A stretch of DNA of 44,017 bases from a virus (IMGVR_UViG_3300045918_000422:1-44017); one strand, 5' to 3'. Positions 30,106-36,675 are shown, counted from the stretch's first letter. Numbers and translations are program-made. Notes: generated by a model from the sequence alone, not told the origin.

Positions 30106-31511
30106 TATAGTTTTCCGAATGCTAATAATTGAGCGTATGTAAAAGTGTCCAGCGCATCATCACTTGCCGCACCTGCATCAATGCCAAGCCTAAACCCTAC
30201 AATTTGCGCTATCAAGTGATTTTTTGTAATGCCGTCTAAATTAATGACTTTATTATACGCATATTCGCTTATTTTTACCTTTTCCTGATAATAATGCCCT
30301 GATACTGCAATAGCCCTTTCTGTCTTGCCTAAGCTAACATATTCTTCTGGGATATTGTGTGCAGTTAATTCTTTGCACAGCTTAATAAAATCCGTTTCTG
30401 AAATTTCAGGATTAATCATTTTATATAACCCTGATAGCTCACTATCTGACATTAGCCCAATATCACGGATTTGTTGCAATAGAATCGAACCGCTTGCTTT
30501 ATCCTCAATATATAATATTTTTCCGTTTCTGGCTTTACACTGTTTAGCTAACACTTCGGCTCTCATGTAAATAGATGGAATGAGTTTAATTAAGCTAGAG
30601 CCTTGTATTTTAAGCAGTTCATAATCAAGTATTATCAGTCTAGGTTCGGGTATCTGAACATACGCACAATAGATAACCCCTGTTGCATCATTGGCTTTTT
30701 TGTCTTTTACCGCACTATCGATAATTACCAGTATGTTTGTGCAAAATGCAGGGTATTCGACTGGCTTGCCATCAATCAGCATTTTATCAATTACAAAAAA
30801 TGCCGCGCCAGTCCAGTCTACGAACTCGGCTAAAATTTCCTGCTGATAAACTAACGGAGGGAGTTGTTCTTTAAATTCTGTAAGTGCTATTTTGCTAATG
30901 TTAGGATTAGCCATCGTTGGCGCGTGAAACTCGTCCCACAATTGACCTTGTGCTGGGTCTTTGTTTGTTGCTGCAAAGTAAAAGAAATTTTCAGGATTAA
31001 CGCCTTTTGGAGTTCCCGCCATCCATGCGTTACCGTTGTAATCCAGTAATGTTGGGGCTATTGATTGCTCCCAAATATCACGCATCCCTTTTTCGACAAG
31101 TGAAACCTCATCAATAAAAATCTCATGATAAAAGTCGCCGCGCCCCGCGTCTTCGTCTTGCAAAGTCCAGAATCGGATTAAGCCACCTATGTCTTCGTCA
31201 AGTTCTATAATGCCGTCTGTAATGCTTGATCGCGTAATAATCGGTTTAAGTGCTGACCTGATACGCCTAAAGCTACCCTGCATATATTTATACTTTGGGC
31301 TAAACCAACCTACATTTAACCCATGGTCAATGCCGTGGCTTTGTCCGTCCATTGAAAACGTACATGCTAAATCTTCAAACATAGTAGTTTTACCAAACCG
31401 CCTGCCGCACCTCATTAGTGTTCGTTTTGACCTGTTTAATGCAATGTGTTGTTGTGCCTCATGGAATTTATGAAGCTTGATAATTACGCTTTTCCAGTCT
31501 TTAATCGACAC
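30105..31511 (-). CDS. terL: Terminase large subunit
   Basis: A 468-residue packaging motor. The ATPase half has Walker A in LMRCGRRFGKTTMFEDLA (G-R-R-F-G-K-T), Walker B in YHEIFIDEVSLVEKGM and a coupling region WMAGTPKGVNPENFFYF. The nuclease half shows acidic residues in NILVIIDSAVKDKKANDATG, LIILDYELLKIQG, ILYIEDKASGS and ASDDALDTFTYAQ, as expected for the RNase H-like fold. The start overlaps the small terminase gene by 11 bases. Headful packaging would fit the circular permutation. Confidence 0.92.
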   Translation of the reverse strand: MSIKDWKSVIIKLHKFHEAQQHIALNRSKRTLMRCGRRFGKTTMFEDLACTFSMDGQSHGIDHGLNVGWFSPKYKYMQGSFRRIRSALKPIITRSSITDGIIELDEDIGGLIRFWTLQDEDAGRGDFYHEIFIDEVSLVEKGMRDIWEQSIAPTLLDYNGNAWMAGTPKGVNPENFFYFAATNKDPAQGQLWDEFHAPTMANPNISKIALTEFKEQLPPLVYQQEILAEFVDWTGAAFFVIDKMLIDGKPVEYPAFCTNILVIIDSAVKDKKANDATGVIYCAYVQIPEPRLIILDYELLKIQGSSLIKLIPSIYMRAEVLAKQCKARNGKILYIEDKASGSILLQQIRDIGLMSDSELSGLYKMINPEISETDFIKLCKELTAHNIPEEYVSLGKTERAIAVSGHYYQEKVKISEYAYNKVINLDGITKNHLIAQIVGFRLGIDAGAASDDALDTFTYAQLLAFGKL

Positions 31512-32028
31512 GCTTAACTTCTGGTGCGTGAATGATGGTTACTGTTTTGTTTTGTTCGCCCGTGTGTTCAATCGCTAACTTTTGTGGCGGATAATAATCT
31601 ACAACACCCAGTGTGACCATTGCCGTTTTAGCTCCTTCGATTCCAGCTTTAACCTCGCTAATTTTTGGCTCTACTGGCAATAATTGAGACAACCGTTTAA
31701 GCCCCATCAGCGTGACATTTTCAATGTAGCCCTTGGCTTTTAAAATGCGCTCGGCTTCGTTTTGAACCGCGCCCCGTTCTGCCCCACTTTTTTGCCCCAA
31801 AACCTCCGAAACCCGCACCACGTCTTGAACCACTTGCCCCAACTCTCCCTTAATCCAACCGTCTCTTATTATCGTTCTTTCAACGGAGGTTTTAGGTATT
31901 TTTAGCTCATGTTCAATTTGTCTGGGCGTTTTCCCCATGCCATAAAGAGCCTTGGCTTGCTCCCAGTCATAGGTTTTTTTAGCCACTGAAAAACTCGCCT
32001 GTTGATTCGAGTGTTGCTTTCTTTCCAC
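31501..32028 (-). CDS. Terminase small subunit-like DNA-binding protein
   Basis: A 175-residue protein just upstream of terL. Residues about 20-55 (TYDWEQAKALYGMGKTPRQI, ELKIPKTSVERTIIRDGWIK) form a clear HTH, followed by helical oligomerisation segments. Overlap of 50 bases with the methyltransferase suggests the true start may be a GTG near 31985 preceded by AGGCGAG, which would shorten the N-terminus by about 14 residues. It likely recognises the pac site. Confidence 0.72.
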   Translation of the reverse strand: MERKQHSNQQASFSVAKKTYDWEQAKALYGMGKTPRQIEHELKIPKTSVERTIIRDGWIKGELGQVVQDVVRVSEVLGQKSGAERGAVQNEAERILKAKGYIENVTLMGLKRLSQLLPVEPKISEVKAGIEGAKTAMVTLGVVDYYPPQKLAIEHTGEQNKTVTIIHAPEVKRVD

Positions 32029-33151
32029 TATAGGCTTCGTATCTTTCTACGATAACGTCACAGTATTTTTCGTCTAGTTCCATACTGTAGTTTATGCGGT
32101 TTGTTTTTTCGCAAGCGATTAGTGTGCTGCCGCTGCCGCCGAACAGGTCTAATATTTTATTATTTTTTACCGTTGTTTTATCTAATGCTTCCTCAGCCAG
32201 TGCCACGGGTTTTTGAGTTGGGTGTAAATAATCCCCAGCTCCATCTTTGCTAAGTTTCCATACACTACCGATTCTTTTGCCGCATAATTCAGCCCCACGA
32301 TGCCACACTAAAGCTGTTTCATAATCAGTGGAAAACGTCTTTTTTAAATCACCTATTCCACCGCCACCTTTGAACCATATCACCATATTACTGGGAAAAC
32401 CGAGTGATTTTGTGTTATCCAACCACTTATCGAGAACTTTCCATGTAGTCCAAATAAACACCCATCCATTCGAGAAAATATCTATTATCGGAACAATATC
32501 AAGAATAACATCGTCATTTTTAATAACATCAAATTTACTGGACTGTGTACGCATATTTGACTGATAACTTACACCGTAAGGCGGGTCAGTAAAAACCATA
32601 TCAGCCTTAACGCCATTCATCAACCTTTCAACAGCATCAATACTGGTGCTATCGCCACACATAACACGGTGATTGCCACACAACCAAACATCCCCCAACT
32701 TAGTACGTGGCTCTACGGGTAATTCTGGCACAGCATCTTCGTCAGTCAACGCCTCTGGAATCTCATCAATCGTTAAATCAAAATCCCCAAACCCGATTAA
32801 ATCAATATCAAAATCCAGCGATTCAAGCTCCGACAATTCCAGCTTTAGCAGTTCATCATTCCACCCGCTTAATTCTGCCAGTCTGTTATCTGCCAAAATG
32901 TACGCCTTGCGCTGTGTGTCGCTTAGGTGTGATAGCTCAATAGTCGGTACTATCTCAAGTCCTAGCTTTAACGCTGCCATAACGCGCCCGTGTCCTGCTA
33001 TTATTCCGTTTTGACCATCGGTAAGAACTGGATTCACAAAACCGAATTCTTTTATGCTTGCTGCTATTTGATTGATCTGTTCGGGCGAGTGTGTTCTGGC
33101 GTTGTTGATGTATGGGATTAAATCCGCTGTTGGTTTATTGATTATGTCCAT
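31979..33151 (-). CDS. ParB-like domain fused to DNA methyltransferase
   Basis: A 390-residue protein. Residues 1-115 are ParB/Srx-like: LIPYINNARTHSPEQINQIA, FGFVNPVLTDGQNGIIAGHG with R55 after GHG, and YILADNRLAELSGWND. Residues about 155-380 are an N6-adenine or N4-cytosine methyltransferase: MVFTDPPYGVSY (motif IV), HPTQKPVALAEE and ILDLFGGSGSTLIACE (motif I), in the beta-class order IV before I. Phages use such fusions for self-protection or strand-end related modification. Located immediately before the terminase genes; the start overlaps the upstream stop in TAATG. Confidence 0.88.
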   Translation of the reverse strand: MDIINKPTADLIPYINNARTHSPEQINQIAASIKEFGFVNPVLTDGQNGIIAGHGRVMAALKLGLEIVPTIELSHLSDTQRKAYILADNRLAELSGWNDELLKLELSELESLDFDIDLIGFGDFDLTIDEIPEALTDEDAVPELPVEPRTKLGDVWLCGNHRVMCGDSTSIDAVERLMNGVKADMVFTDPPYGVSYQSNMRTQSSKFDVIKNDDVILDIVPIIDIFSNGWVFIWTTWKVLDKWLDNTKSLGFPSNMVIWFKGGGGIGDLKKTFSTDYETALVWHRGAELCGKRIGSVWKLSKDGAGDYLHPTQKPVALAEEALDKTTVKNNKILDLFGGSGSTLIACEKTNRINYSMELDEKYCDVIVERYEAYSGKKATLESTGEFFSG

Positions 33152-33303
33152 TATTTCCGCCTCCGCTCCGCACGATTACCCTTCGATGCCCAATAATGCG
33201 AATAACCAGGTGTGCATGCTGTGGGTGATTGCGTAGCTGTTGATTTAGACATCTCGACTAATTTGTGCGTCGGTTTTGTTTTGCGTCCGACGATTGATTT
33301 CAT
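33151..33303 (-). CDS. Small basic protein (50 aa)
   Basis: MKSIVGRKTKPTHKLVEMSK opens a basic, Ser/Thr-rich protein ending KGNRAERRRK. ATG 33303 overlaps the preceding membrane/lipoprotein stop in ATGA, and its stop overlaps the methyltransferase start. A longer reading from 33432 in the same frame exists, but its N-terminal 43 residues lie opposite a better supported gene in another frame. Confidence 0.6.
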   Translation of the reverse strand: MKSIVGRKTKPTHKLVEMSKSTATQSPTACTPGYSHYWASKGNRAERRRK

Positions 33304-33428
33304 TTCCGATGCCTCCCTAAGTTTTGGTCCCTCGAATCGCTCAACCACTGGACAAAGCAAGCAGTAAGTCCAGCTGCGACAATCAGAATAACAACTACGC
33401 ATAATATAAACGTGTCGGCAAGTTTCAC
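33300..33428 (-). CDS. Small lipoprotein-like membrane protein (42 aa)
   Basis: GTG 33428 overlaps the preceding stop (GTGA) and TGA overlaps the next ATG. The product MKLADTFILCVVVILIVAAG continues LTACFVQWLSDSRDQ and has one N-terminal hydrophobic segment with a possible lipobox L-T-A-C. Size, location within membrane-protein genes and lipobox suggest an o-spanin (Rz1-like) candidate or a membrane peptide. It lacks the proline richness of many Rz1 proteins. Confidence 0.6.
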   Translation of the reverse strand: MKLADTFILCVVVILIVAAGLTACFVQWLSDSRDQNLGRHRK

Positions 33429-33637
33429 CCAATGCCCCCGTGTTCTATTAATTCGCTGTCGATGTCTGGCTCGCATAACTCCAAAAACAGCTCTACCAGC
33501 ATACTAAACTGCTTGTCATCACCCAAAATATGATAATGCACTCCACCGTATTGAACGTAATCAATCTGATACGGCTCTGCAGCGTTGTGAAAAACGGGGT
33601 CTTTGCGTCGCCAAAGAGATTTAGGTTCTATTTTCAT
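33425..33637 (-). CDS. Hypothetical protein (70 aa)
   Basis: ATG 33637 (MKIEPKSLWRRKDPVFHNAA) overlaps the preceding stop in ATGA and is preferred to the start three codons upstream. The middle (YQIDYVQYGGVHYHILGDDK) is beta-rich and the C-terminus acidic. No family is recognised. Tight overlaps place it in the lysis/packaging leader operon. Confidence 0.6.
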   Translation of the reverse strand: MKIEPKSLWRRKDPVFHNAAEPYQIDYVQYGGVHYHILGDDKQFSMLVELFLELCEPDIDSELIEHGGIG

Positions 33638-33867
33638 GCTGCCCACAAAATATAAACCAACTCGCCCAACACTAACGTCATTAATCCAAAAATAACGATT
33701 TTAGCGTCGTGGTAATTTTCCTCTTGCAACTCTATTTTGTTGCGCAATATTCTGATTTCACGAAGCAAATTATCACGATTTTCGATGACACTTTTTAGTC
33801 TACCGTCGGGCATTTCATCTACTCCCTCGGTAGTTAGTTCAAAATAGTCGCAGAAGTTATGCGTCAT
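33634..33867 (-). CDS. Coiled-coil protein with C-terminal membrane span (77 aa)
   Basis: A charged helical region (VIENRDNLLREIRILRNKIE) is followed by one hydrophobic C-terminal segment (IVIFGLMTLVLGELVYILWA). It is coupled to the holin-like gene by ATGA. The topology (cytoplasmic coiled coil, tail anchor) is unlike a classical spanin. It may regulate the holin. Confidence 0.65.
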   Translation of the reverse strand: MTHNFCDYFELTTEGVDEMPDGRLKSVIENRDNLLREIRILRNKIELQEENYHDAKIVIFGLMTLVLGELVYILWAA

Positions 33868-34031
33868 TTGTCTGCACTCACTACGCCAATTCCACCAGCT
33901 AAAGCGATTCCAAGCGTGATAATAGCGTTTTGCCAGTCAGGGCTTATTGTTGCTCCTGCTGCGGTCGCTACTAAGACTAATCCTCTCCAGGTCGATGGCT
34001 CTTTCAGTCGTTCGATTAGATAATTTTTCAT
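33864..34031 (-). CDS. Holin-like protein (55 aa)
   Basis: The product MKNYLIERLKEPSTWRGLVL continues into a Gly/Ala-rich span and a second one (AIITLGIALAGGIGVVSADK). The E-P-S-T-W-R-G opening with two short spans is a pattern I recall from small phage holins. Both ends overlap neighbours in ATGA. It would form the membrane lesion at the end of infection. Confidence 0.7.
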   Translation of the reverse strand: MKNYLIERLKEPSTWRGLVLVATAAGATISPDWQNAIITLGIALAGGIGVVSADK

Positions 34032-34294
34032 TGTGTTCTATCCGCTTTGTGTGCAAGTTCAAAATTTGCCTTGTCTACTTTCTCTTCAATCTTATCAAGC
34101 TTTTTAAAAAGTGGCTGTAAAACCTCTTTTAAGTCGCCGTCTTTGACATAATCGTTTGCAACAAGCAACTCGAAGCTGTTTTGTTTAGTCTCTATCTTAT
34201 CAACTCGCTTGCTAAATCCCTGGAAAACAAAGCCAACCAGACCGATAAATAACGAACCAAAAAAACCTATAACTTGTTCAACTGTAAATGTCAT
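34028..34294 (-). CDS. Membrane-anchored coiled-coil protein (88 aa)
   Basis: ATG 34294 gives MTFTVEQVIGFFGSLFIGLV, an N-terminal span, followed by a long coiled coil (SKRVDKIETKQNSFELLV, FKKLDKIEEKVDKANFE). The longer reading from 34363 is rejected because its first codons contain a perfect TTGACA/TATAAT promoter. N-terminal span plus coiled coil suggests an i-spanin-like or XhlA-like role at the head of the late/lysis operon. Confidence 0.68.
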   Translation of the reverse strand: MTFTVEQVIGFFGSLFIGLVGFVFQGFSKRVDKIETKQNSFELLVANDYVKDGDLKEVLQPLFKKLDKIEEKVDKANFELAHKADRTQ

Positions 34295-34318
34295 GCTTGC
34301 ACCATTGTTTTTTTGCGC

Positions 34319-34345
34319 ATTATACCCCCATTTGCATAATGTCAA
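34319..34345 (-). promoter_or_regulatory. Leftward late/lysis promoter
   Basis: On the minus strand TTGACA (34345-34340), 15 bases, and TATAAT (34324-34319). Both hexamers are perfect, but the spacer is two bases shorter than ideal, suggesting a need for regulator-induced DNA distortion. The adjacent TGACA/TGTCA array lies immediately upstream. Confidence 0.75.
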
Positions 34346-34359
34346 TATTTTATATTGTG

Positions 34360-34442
34360 ACATTTAATTAAATGTGACAATATTTGTCATACAAAAATGT
34401 CATATCGTGACAATATTTGTCATAAGAAATTGACGCGTCAAT
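34360..34442. promoter_or_regulatory. Operator array of TGACA/TGTCA dyads
   Basis: ACATTTAATTAAATGT (34360-34375) is a perfect palindrome. GTGACAATATTTGTCATA occurs twice (34374-34391 and 34407-34424), 33 bases apart, each containing TGACA-N5-TGTCA. ATTGACGCGTCAAT (34429-34442) is another perfect palindrome. The array lies between the leftward late promoter and the rightward boxA leader, so one regulator could control both. No cognate protein can be named. Confidence 0.7.
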
Positions 34443-34636
34443 CGATATACTTTTCCCCCTCTTTGTAAGTCATTGATTTTAATTATGTTAATTTATTATT
34501 ATTTTATATAAAATATTGGCACGGTTCTAGCTACATATTAAGTGAGGGCAGGACGCTCTCCCCCGCTGGTCGGGGTAGGTCGTAGGCGGTAAGTGTAATC
34601 AACTCGCAACCCTGGCTCTTTAACAACCTGGTCTCG
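34443..34636 (+). promoter_or_regulatory. AT-rich promoter region and 5' leader of the right early cluster
   Basis: A very AT-rich stretch (34470-34515) likely holds the rightward promoter; no single -35/-10 pair stands out (TTGGCA at about 34516 with a short spacer is one option). The leader contains CCCCG-CTGGT-CGGGG (34561-34575) and the boxA at 34615-34626. No ORF is supported here. Confidence 0.45.
34615..34626 (+). promoter_or_regulatory. rrn-type boxA antitermination site
   Basis: GCTCTTTAACAA is identical to the core of the E. coli ribosomal RNA boxA, the RNA site that loads NusB/S10 on elongating polymerase. It lies just upstream of two terminator-containing leader RNAs, where an antitermination complex would be useful. 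Confidence 0.65.
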
Positions 34637-34770
34637 GAGTAGCGCGTAGTACACGCGGATAGTGCAGAAGCACAAAAACTCAGGAGGGTAGCGAATGGTC
34701 ACTAAGAGGCAGTGAACGAACCTGAGTTTTTAAAACTAAATAGCCTGAATGGTCGGGTTATTTATTTTTA
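34637..34770 (+). ncRNA. Paired structured leader RNA, copy 1
   Basis: Elements in order: CGCGT-AGTAC-ACGCG (34643-34657); GTGC-AGAA-GCAC (34662-34673); a long stem AAAACTCAGG/CCTGAGTTTT (34675-34684, 34721-34730) enclosing GAATGG and TCACT-AAGAGGC-AGTGA (34699-34715); and a terminator-like AATAGCC/GGTTATT (34739-34762) before the ribosome-binding site of 34789. Copy 2 keeps the first 24 bases, the AAGAGGC loop and GAATGG, but changes both sides of the stems. Confidence 0.75.
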
Positions 34771-34788
34771 AATCTGGAGATAGCAATC

Positions 34789-35034
34789 ATGAAAAAATCA
34801 TCTATAAAAAAAGCCATAAACTTTTTAATCAACAACCCATCACACCGCGACAGTGTGTGCTGGTATCTAGCTGGTTATACAACAGATTACCCGCACAAAG
34901 CGGCAATGACAAAACGCGAACAATTTCGTGAAGTTATTCAAGCGTATGTGTTTAGCTATGAAATTTCTGTCAATGAACGCGAACACTATGAAAGCCTTCC
35001 ATCTCATGATTCAGAAAGTATTTGGGCATTCTAA
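34789..35034 (+). CDS. Hypothetical protein (81 aa)
   Basis: The first protein of the right early cluster begins MKKSSIKKAINFLINNPSHR, with a basic N-terminus and an acidic C-terminus (ISVNEREHYESLPSHDSESI). CTGGAG gives a clear ribosome-binding site right after the leader terminator. No family is recognised. Confidence 0.65.
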   Translation: MKKSSIKKAINFLINNPSHRDSVCWYLAGYTTDYPHKAAMTKREQFREVIQAYVFSYEISVNEREHYESLPSHDSESIWAF

Positions 35035-35037
35035 CAA

Positions 35038-35061
35038 CCCACCGTCAAGGACAGCTTAACC
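35038..35061 (+). repeat. Intergenic GGACGGCTTAACC repeat, copy 1 (diverged)
   Basis: CACCGTCAAGGACAGCTTAA follows the stop of 34789-35034. It shares the core GGACxGCTTAACC with copies at 35865, 36136 and 36364, each placed between a stop codon and the next ribosome-binding site. Confidence 0.6.
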
Positions 35062-35093
35062 AACAATTTTAAAATCCATTGGAGAATATCAAT

Positions 35094-35228
35094 GAGTAGC
35101 GCGTAGTACACGCGGATGGGCATGAAGCCTTGCAAAACCCCGCTTGATAGCGCGAATGGCAACTAAGAGGCAGTTGACAGGCGGGGTAGAGATTAAAACT
35201 AGATAATCCGCTTCGGGTTATCCATTTT
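35094..35228 (+). ncRNA. Paired structured leader RNA, copy 2
   Basis: The same order as copy 1: CGCGT-AGTAC-ACGCG (35100-35114); GGGC-ATGAA-GCCT (35118-35130); ACCCCGC/GCGGGGT (35137-35143, 35181-35187) enclosing GAATGG and CAACT-AAGAGGC-AGTTG (35160-35176); terminator GATAATCC/GGGTTATC (35202-35222) with a T run. Inner stem TCACT/AGTGA has become CAACT/AGTTG and the outer stem CTCAGG/CCTGAG has become CCCCGC/GCGGGG, all with pairing kept. It precedes the gene at 35252. A four-codon ORF with a good Shine-Dalgarno (ATG 35092) runs into its first hairpin. Confidence 0.78.
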
Positions 35229-35251
35229 TAAATCAAATCTGGAGAAACGTC

Positions 35252-35842
35252 ATGAACAATCAAAACACGGTTATTGCAGAACATAAAGCTGCTATTGAGT
35301 ACAAAATAAGCAACGAAAGTGATAACAACAACTTGGTCTTAGATGACGATGGAAACATCGTGCGCAATCCACAAGCCATTTTTTGGGCAGAGATAGAAAT
35401 CAGCGTAAACGACAACAAAATAAATATTGCTGCACAATACGACTGCGGTAATAGCTGGTGTTATTACAATCTCGGAGGAGATGGTGAGTCTATTGAAACG
35501 ACTTACGATCACTTCTTTGAATCGCTTGTAAGCGAGTCAGAAAGAGAAGAATTTGAAACCTTGCTTGAACAGATTTTAGAAGAAGCTGAGCCTGATTTAT
35601 CGATAACTGAGTATGAAATCGCTGAATTTATCAATGAAAATTTTGATGAAGATGAACACGAGTTTTTCTCAGTTGTTGACACGATTCATGAGATTGTTCC
35701 CGAAAAATCAAGAAATTGGGCAACAATTATTGCGTTCAAGTGCGTCGGTAAAATCACAAGCTACGGCGATTTTGAATGCAATATGCAAATTGCCTATGGC
35801 TTAACAAAAGCTCAAACAGTAGAGCTTTGTCATATTTTGTAA
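35252..35842 (+). CDS. Acidic hypothetical protein (196 aa)
   Basis: It begins MNNQNTVIAEHKAAIEYKIS and is strongly acidic through residues about 85-150 (FFESLVSESEREEFETLLEQ, EFINENFDEDEHEFFSVV). A beta-rich N-terminal part contains YDCGNSWCYYNLGGDG. No family is recognised. The dedicated leader RNA and the strong acidity make it a candidate host-directed early protein, but this is inference. Confidence 0.65.
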   Translation: MNNQNTVIAEHKAAIEYKISNESDNNNLVLDDDGNIVRNPQAIFWAEIEISVNDNKINIAAQYDCGNSWCYYNLGGDGESIETTYDHFFESLVSESEREEFETLLEQILEEAEPDLSITEYEIAEFINENFDEDEHEFFSVVDTIHEIVPEKSRNWATIIAFKCVGKITSYGDFECNMQIAYGLTKAQTVELCHIL

Positions 35843-35864
35843 GACAAAAAAAACAGTTAACCCC

Positions 35865-35888
35865 CACCGCCACGGACGGCTTAACCCA
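35865..35888 (+). repeat. Intergenic GGACGGCTTAACC repeat, copy 2
   Basis: Contains GCCACGGACGGCTTAACCCA, followed by CTGGAG and ATG 35905. It is identical over at least 22 bases to copy 4 (36364-36387). Confidence 0.75.
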
Positions 35889-35904
35889 CACTGGAGACAC
35901 GACA

Positions 35905-36135
35905 ATGTACACAGAATCACAAAAAAAAGTCTACGCAAATATGCGTAGCATCTGCCCTGCTAATAAAGTCCGTCATCTACCTGACGGAACGGCAATAGCA
36001 ACAAAAAAAGTCACAGGAAGTGAACTAAAAAAACTTATTGAGCTTGTAAACGCATCATATCAAAAAGAAATGATGTTTAACTTGCACGTTGTAAGCTCTG
36101 TTTACACCAAAAAAACGATGATTATTTTGTCGTAA
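35905..36135 (+). CDS. Hypothetical protein (76 aa)
   Basis: ATG 35905 (MYTESQKKVYANMRSICPAN) follows CTGGAG and is chosen over an in-frame start 43 codons upstream that would overlap the preceding gene. The product is basic, with GTAIATKKVTGSELKKLIEL. No family is recognised. Confidence 0.62.
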   Translation: MYTESQKKVYANMRSICPANKVRHLPDGTAIATKKVTGSELKKLIELVNASYQKEMMFNLHVVSSVYTKKTMIILS

Positions 36136-36161
36136 ACCAACGCCAGGGACGGCTTAACCCA
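36136..36161 (+). repeat. Intergenic GGACGGCTTAACC repeat, copy 3
   Basis: ACGCCAGGGACGGCTTAACC lies between the stop of 35905-36135 and AAGGTG before ATG 36175. The core is GGACGGCTTAACCCA as in copies 2 and 4. Confidence 0.72.
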
Positions 36162-36174
36162 AAAGGTGAATATT

Positions 36175-36360
36175 ATGAAATTATCAAAACCACAAATAGA
36201 GGCTTTATTTTATTTTGAAAATAAAGGTCGTCAACATCGTATTAATAGACCTTATTATAGAACAATAAAGGCTTTATACAATCTTGGTTTAATTGATAGC
36301 GATAGCTCGTCTGATTATGGAAAAATCAAACTAACAGAAAAAGGTGAATCTGTTTTATAA
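36175..36360 (+). CDS. Small winged-helix-like protein (61 aa)
   Basis: MKLSKPQIEALFYFENKGRQ begins a short wHTH: helix at residues 5-17, recognition region NRPYYRTIKALYNLGLID, and wing KIKLTEKGESVL. This is the usual small MarR/phage wHTH pattern. The upstream GTG at 36166 is rejected because AAGGTG serves ATG 36175. Probably a transcription regulator or DNA-binding accessory. Confidence 0.65.
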   Translation: MKLSKPQIEALFYFENKGRQHRINRPYYRTIKALYNLGLIDSDSSSDYGKIKLTEKGESVL

Positions 36361-36363
36361 CCA

Positions 36364-36387
36364 CCTCCGCCACGGACGGCTTAACCC
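36364..36387 (+). repeat. Intergenic GGACGGCTTAACC repeat, copy 4
   Basis: Contains GCCACGGACGGCTTAACCCA between the wHTH gene stop and the ATG at 36403. It matches copy 2 exactly over the core. Confidence 0.75.
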
Positions 36388-36402
36388 AACTGAGACAATG
36401 CC

Positions 36403-36675
36403 ATGAACACATATCAAGAAAGAAAATCGCAAAGAACCGCTGAACCATTAAAAATATTTGCCCGTGTCTGTATCAGCGGATTGTTAAAAACAGGCGAGTA
36501 CGTCCACGCGGTTGACTCGTGGACGTTTTACGATGCTGAGTCTACAAGTGATTTTTTAACTAATTTCAGCGATAAAATTTTACCATCTGAACTACCACAA
36601 AACATCATCCCTTTCTCTATTTTTAAAATAAAGGATGATTTTGAATATTTTACATTAGTAAAGGTGTTTATGTGA
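36403..36675 (+). CDS. Hypothetical protein (90 aa)
   Basis: The product begins MNTYQERKSQRTAEPLKIFA, with beta-rich VCISGLLKTGEYVHAVDSWT. No family is recognised. It overlaps the next gene start in GTGA. Confidence 0.6.
   Translation: MNTYQERKSQRTAEPLKIFARVCISGLLKTGEYVHAVDSWTFYDAESTSDFLTNFSDKILPSELPQNIIPFSIFKIKDDFEYFTLVKVFM

Noticed and set aside
33151-33432. A 93-residue ORF covering both small genes
   Set aside because: Its first 43 residues are Cys/Arg-rich and lack a coupled start, while another frame gives a hydrophobic protein with overlaps at both ends; only the last 50 residues are kept as a gene.
34295-34363. N-terminal extension of the membrane coiled-coil gene
   Set aside because: The stretch contains a perfect TTGACA and TATAAT promoter and has no ribosome-binding site; ATG 34294 gives a sensible membrane protein.
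34637-34770. tRNA or tmRNA-like gene
   Set aside because: There is no T-loop GTTCxA motif or acceptor stem; the fold is a set of hairpins ending in a terminator.
35038-36387. CRISPR array
   Set aside because: The repeated unit is separated by protein genes of different lengths and is not regularly spaced.
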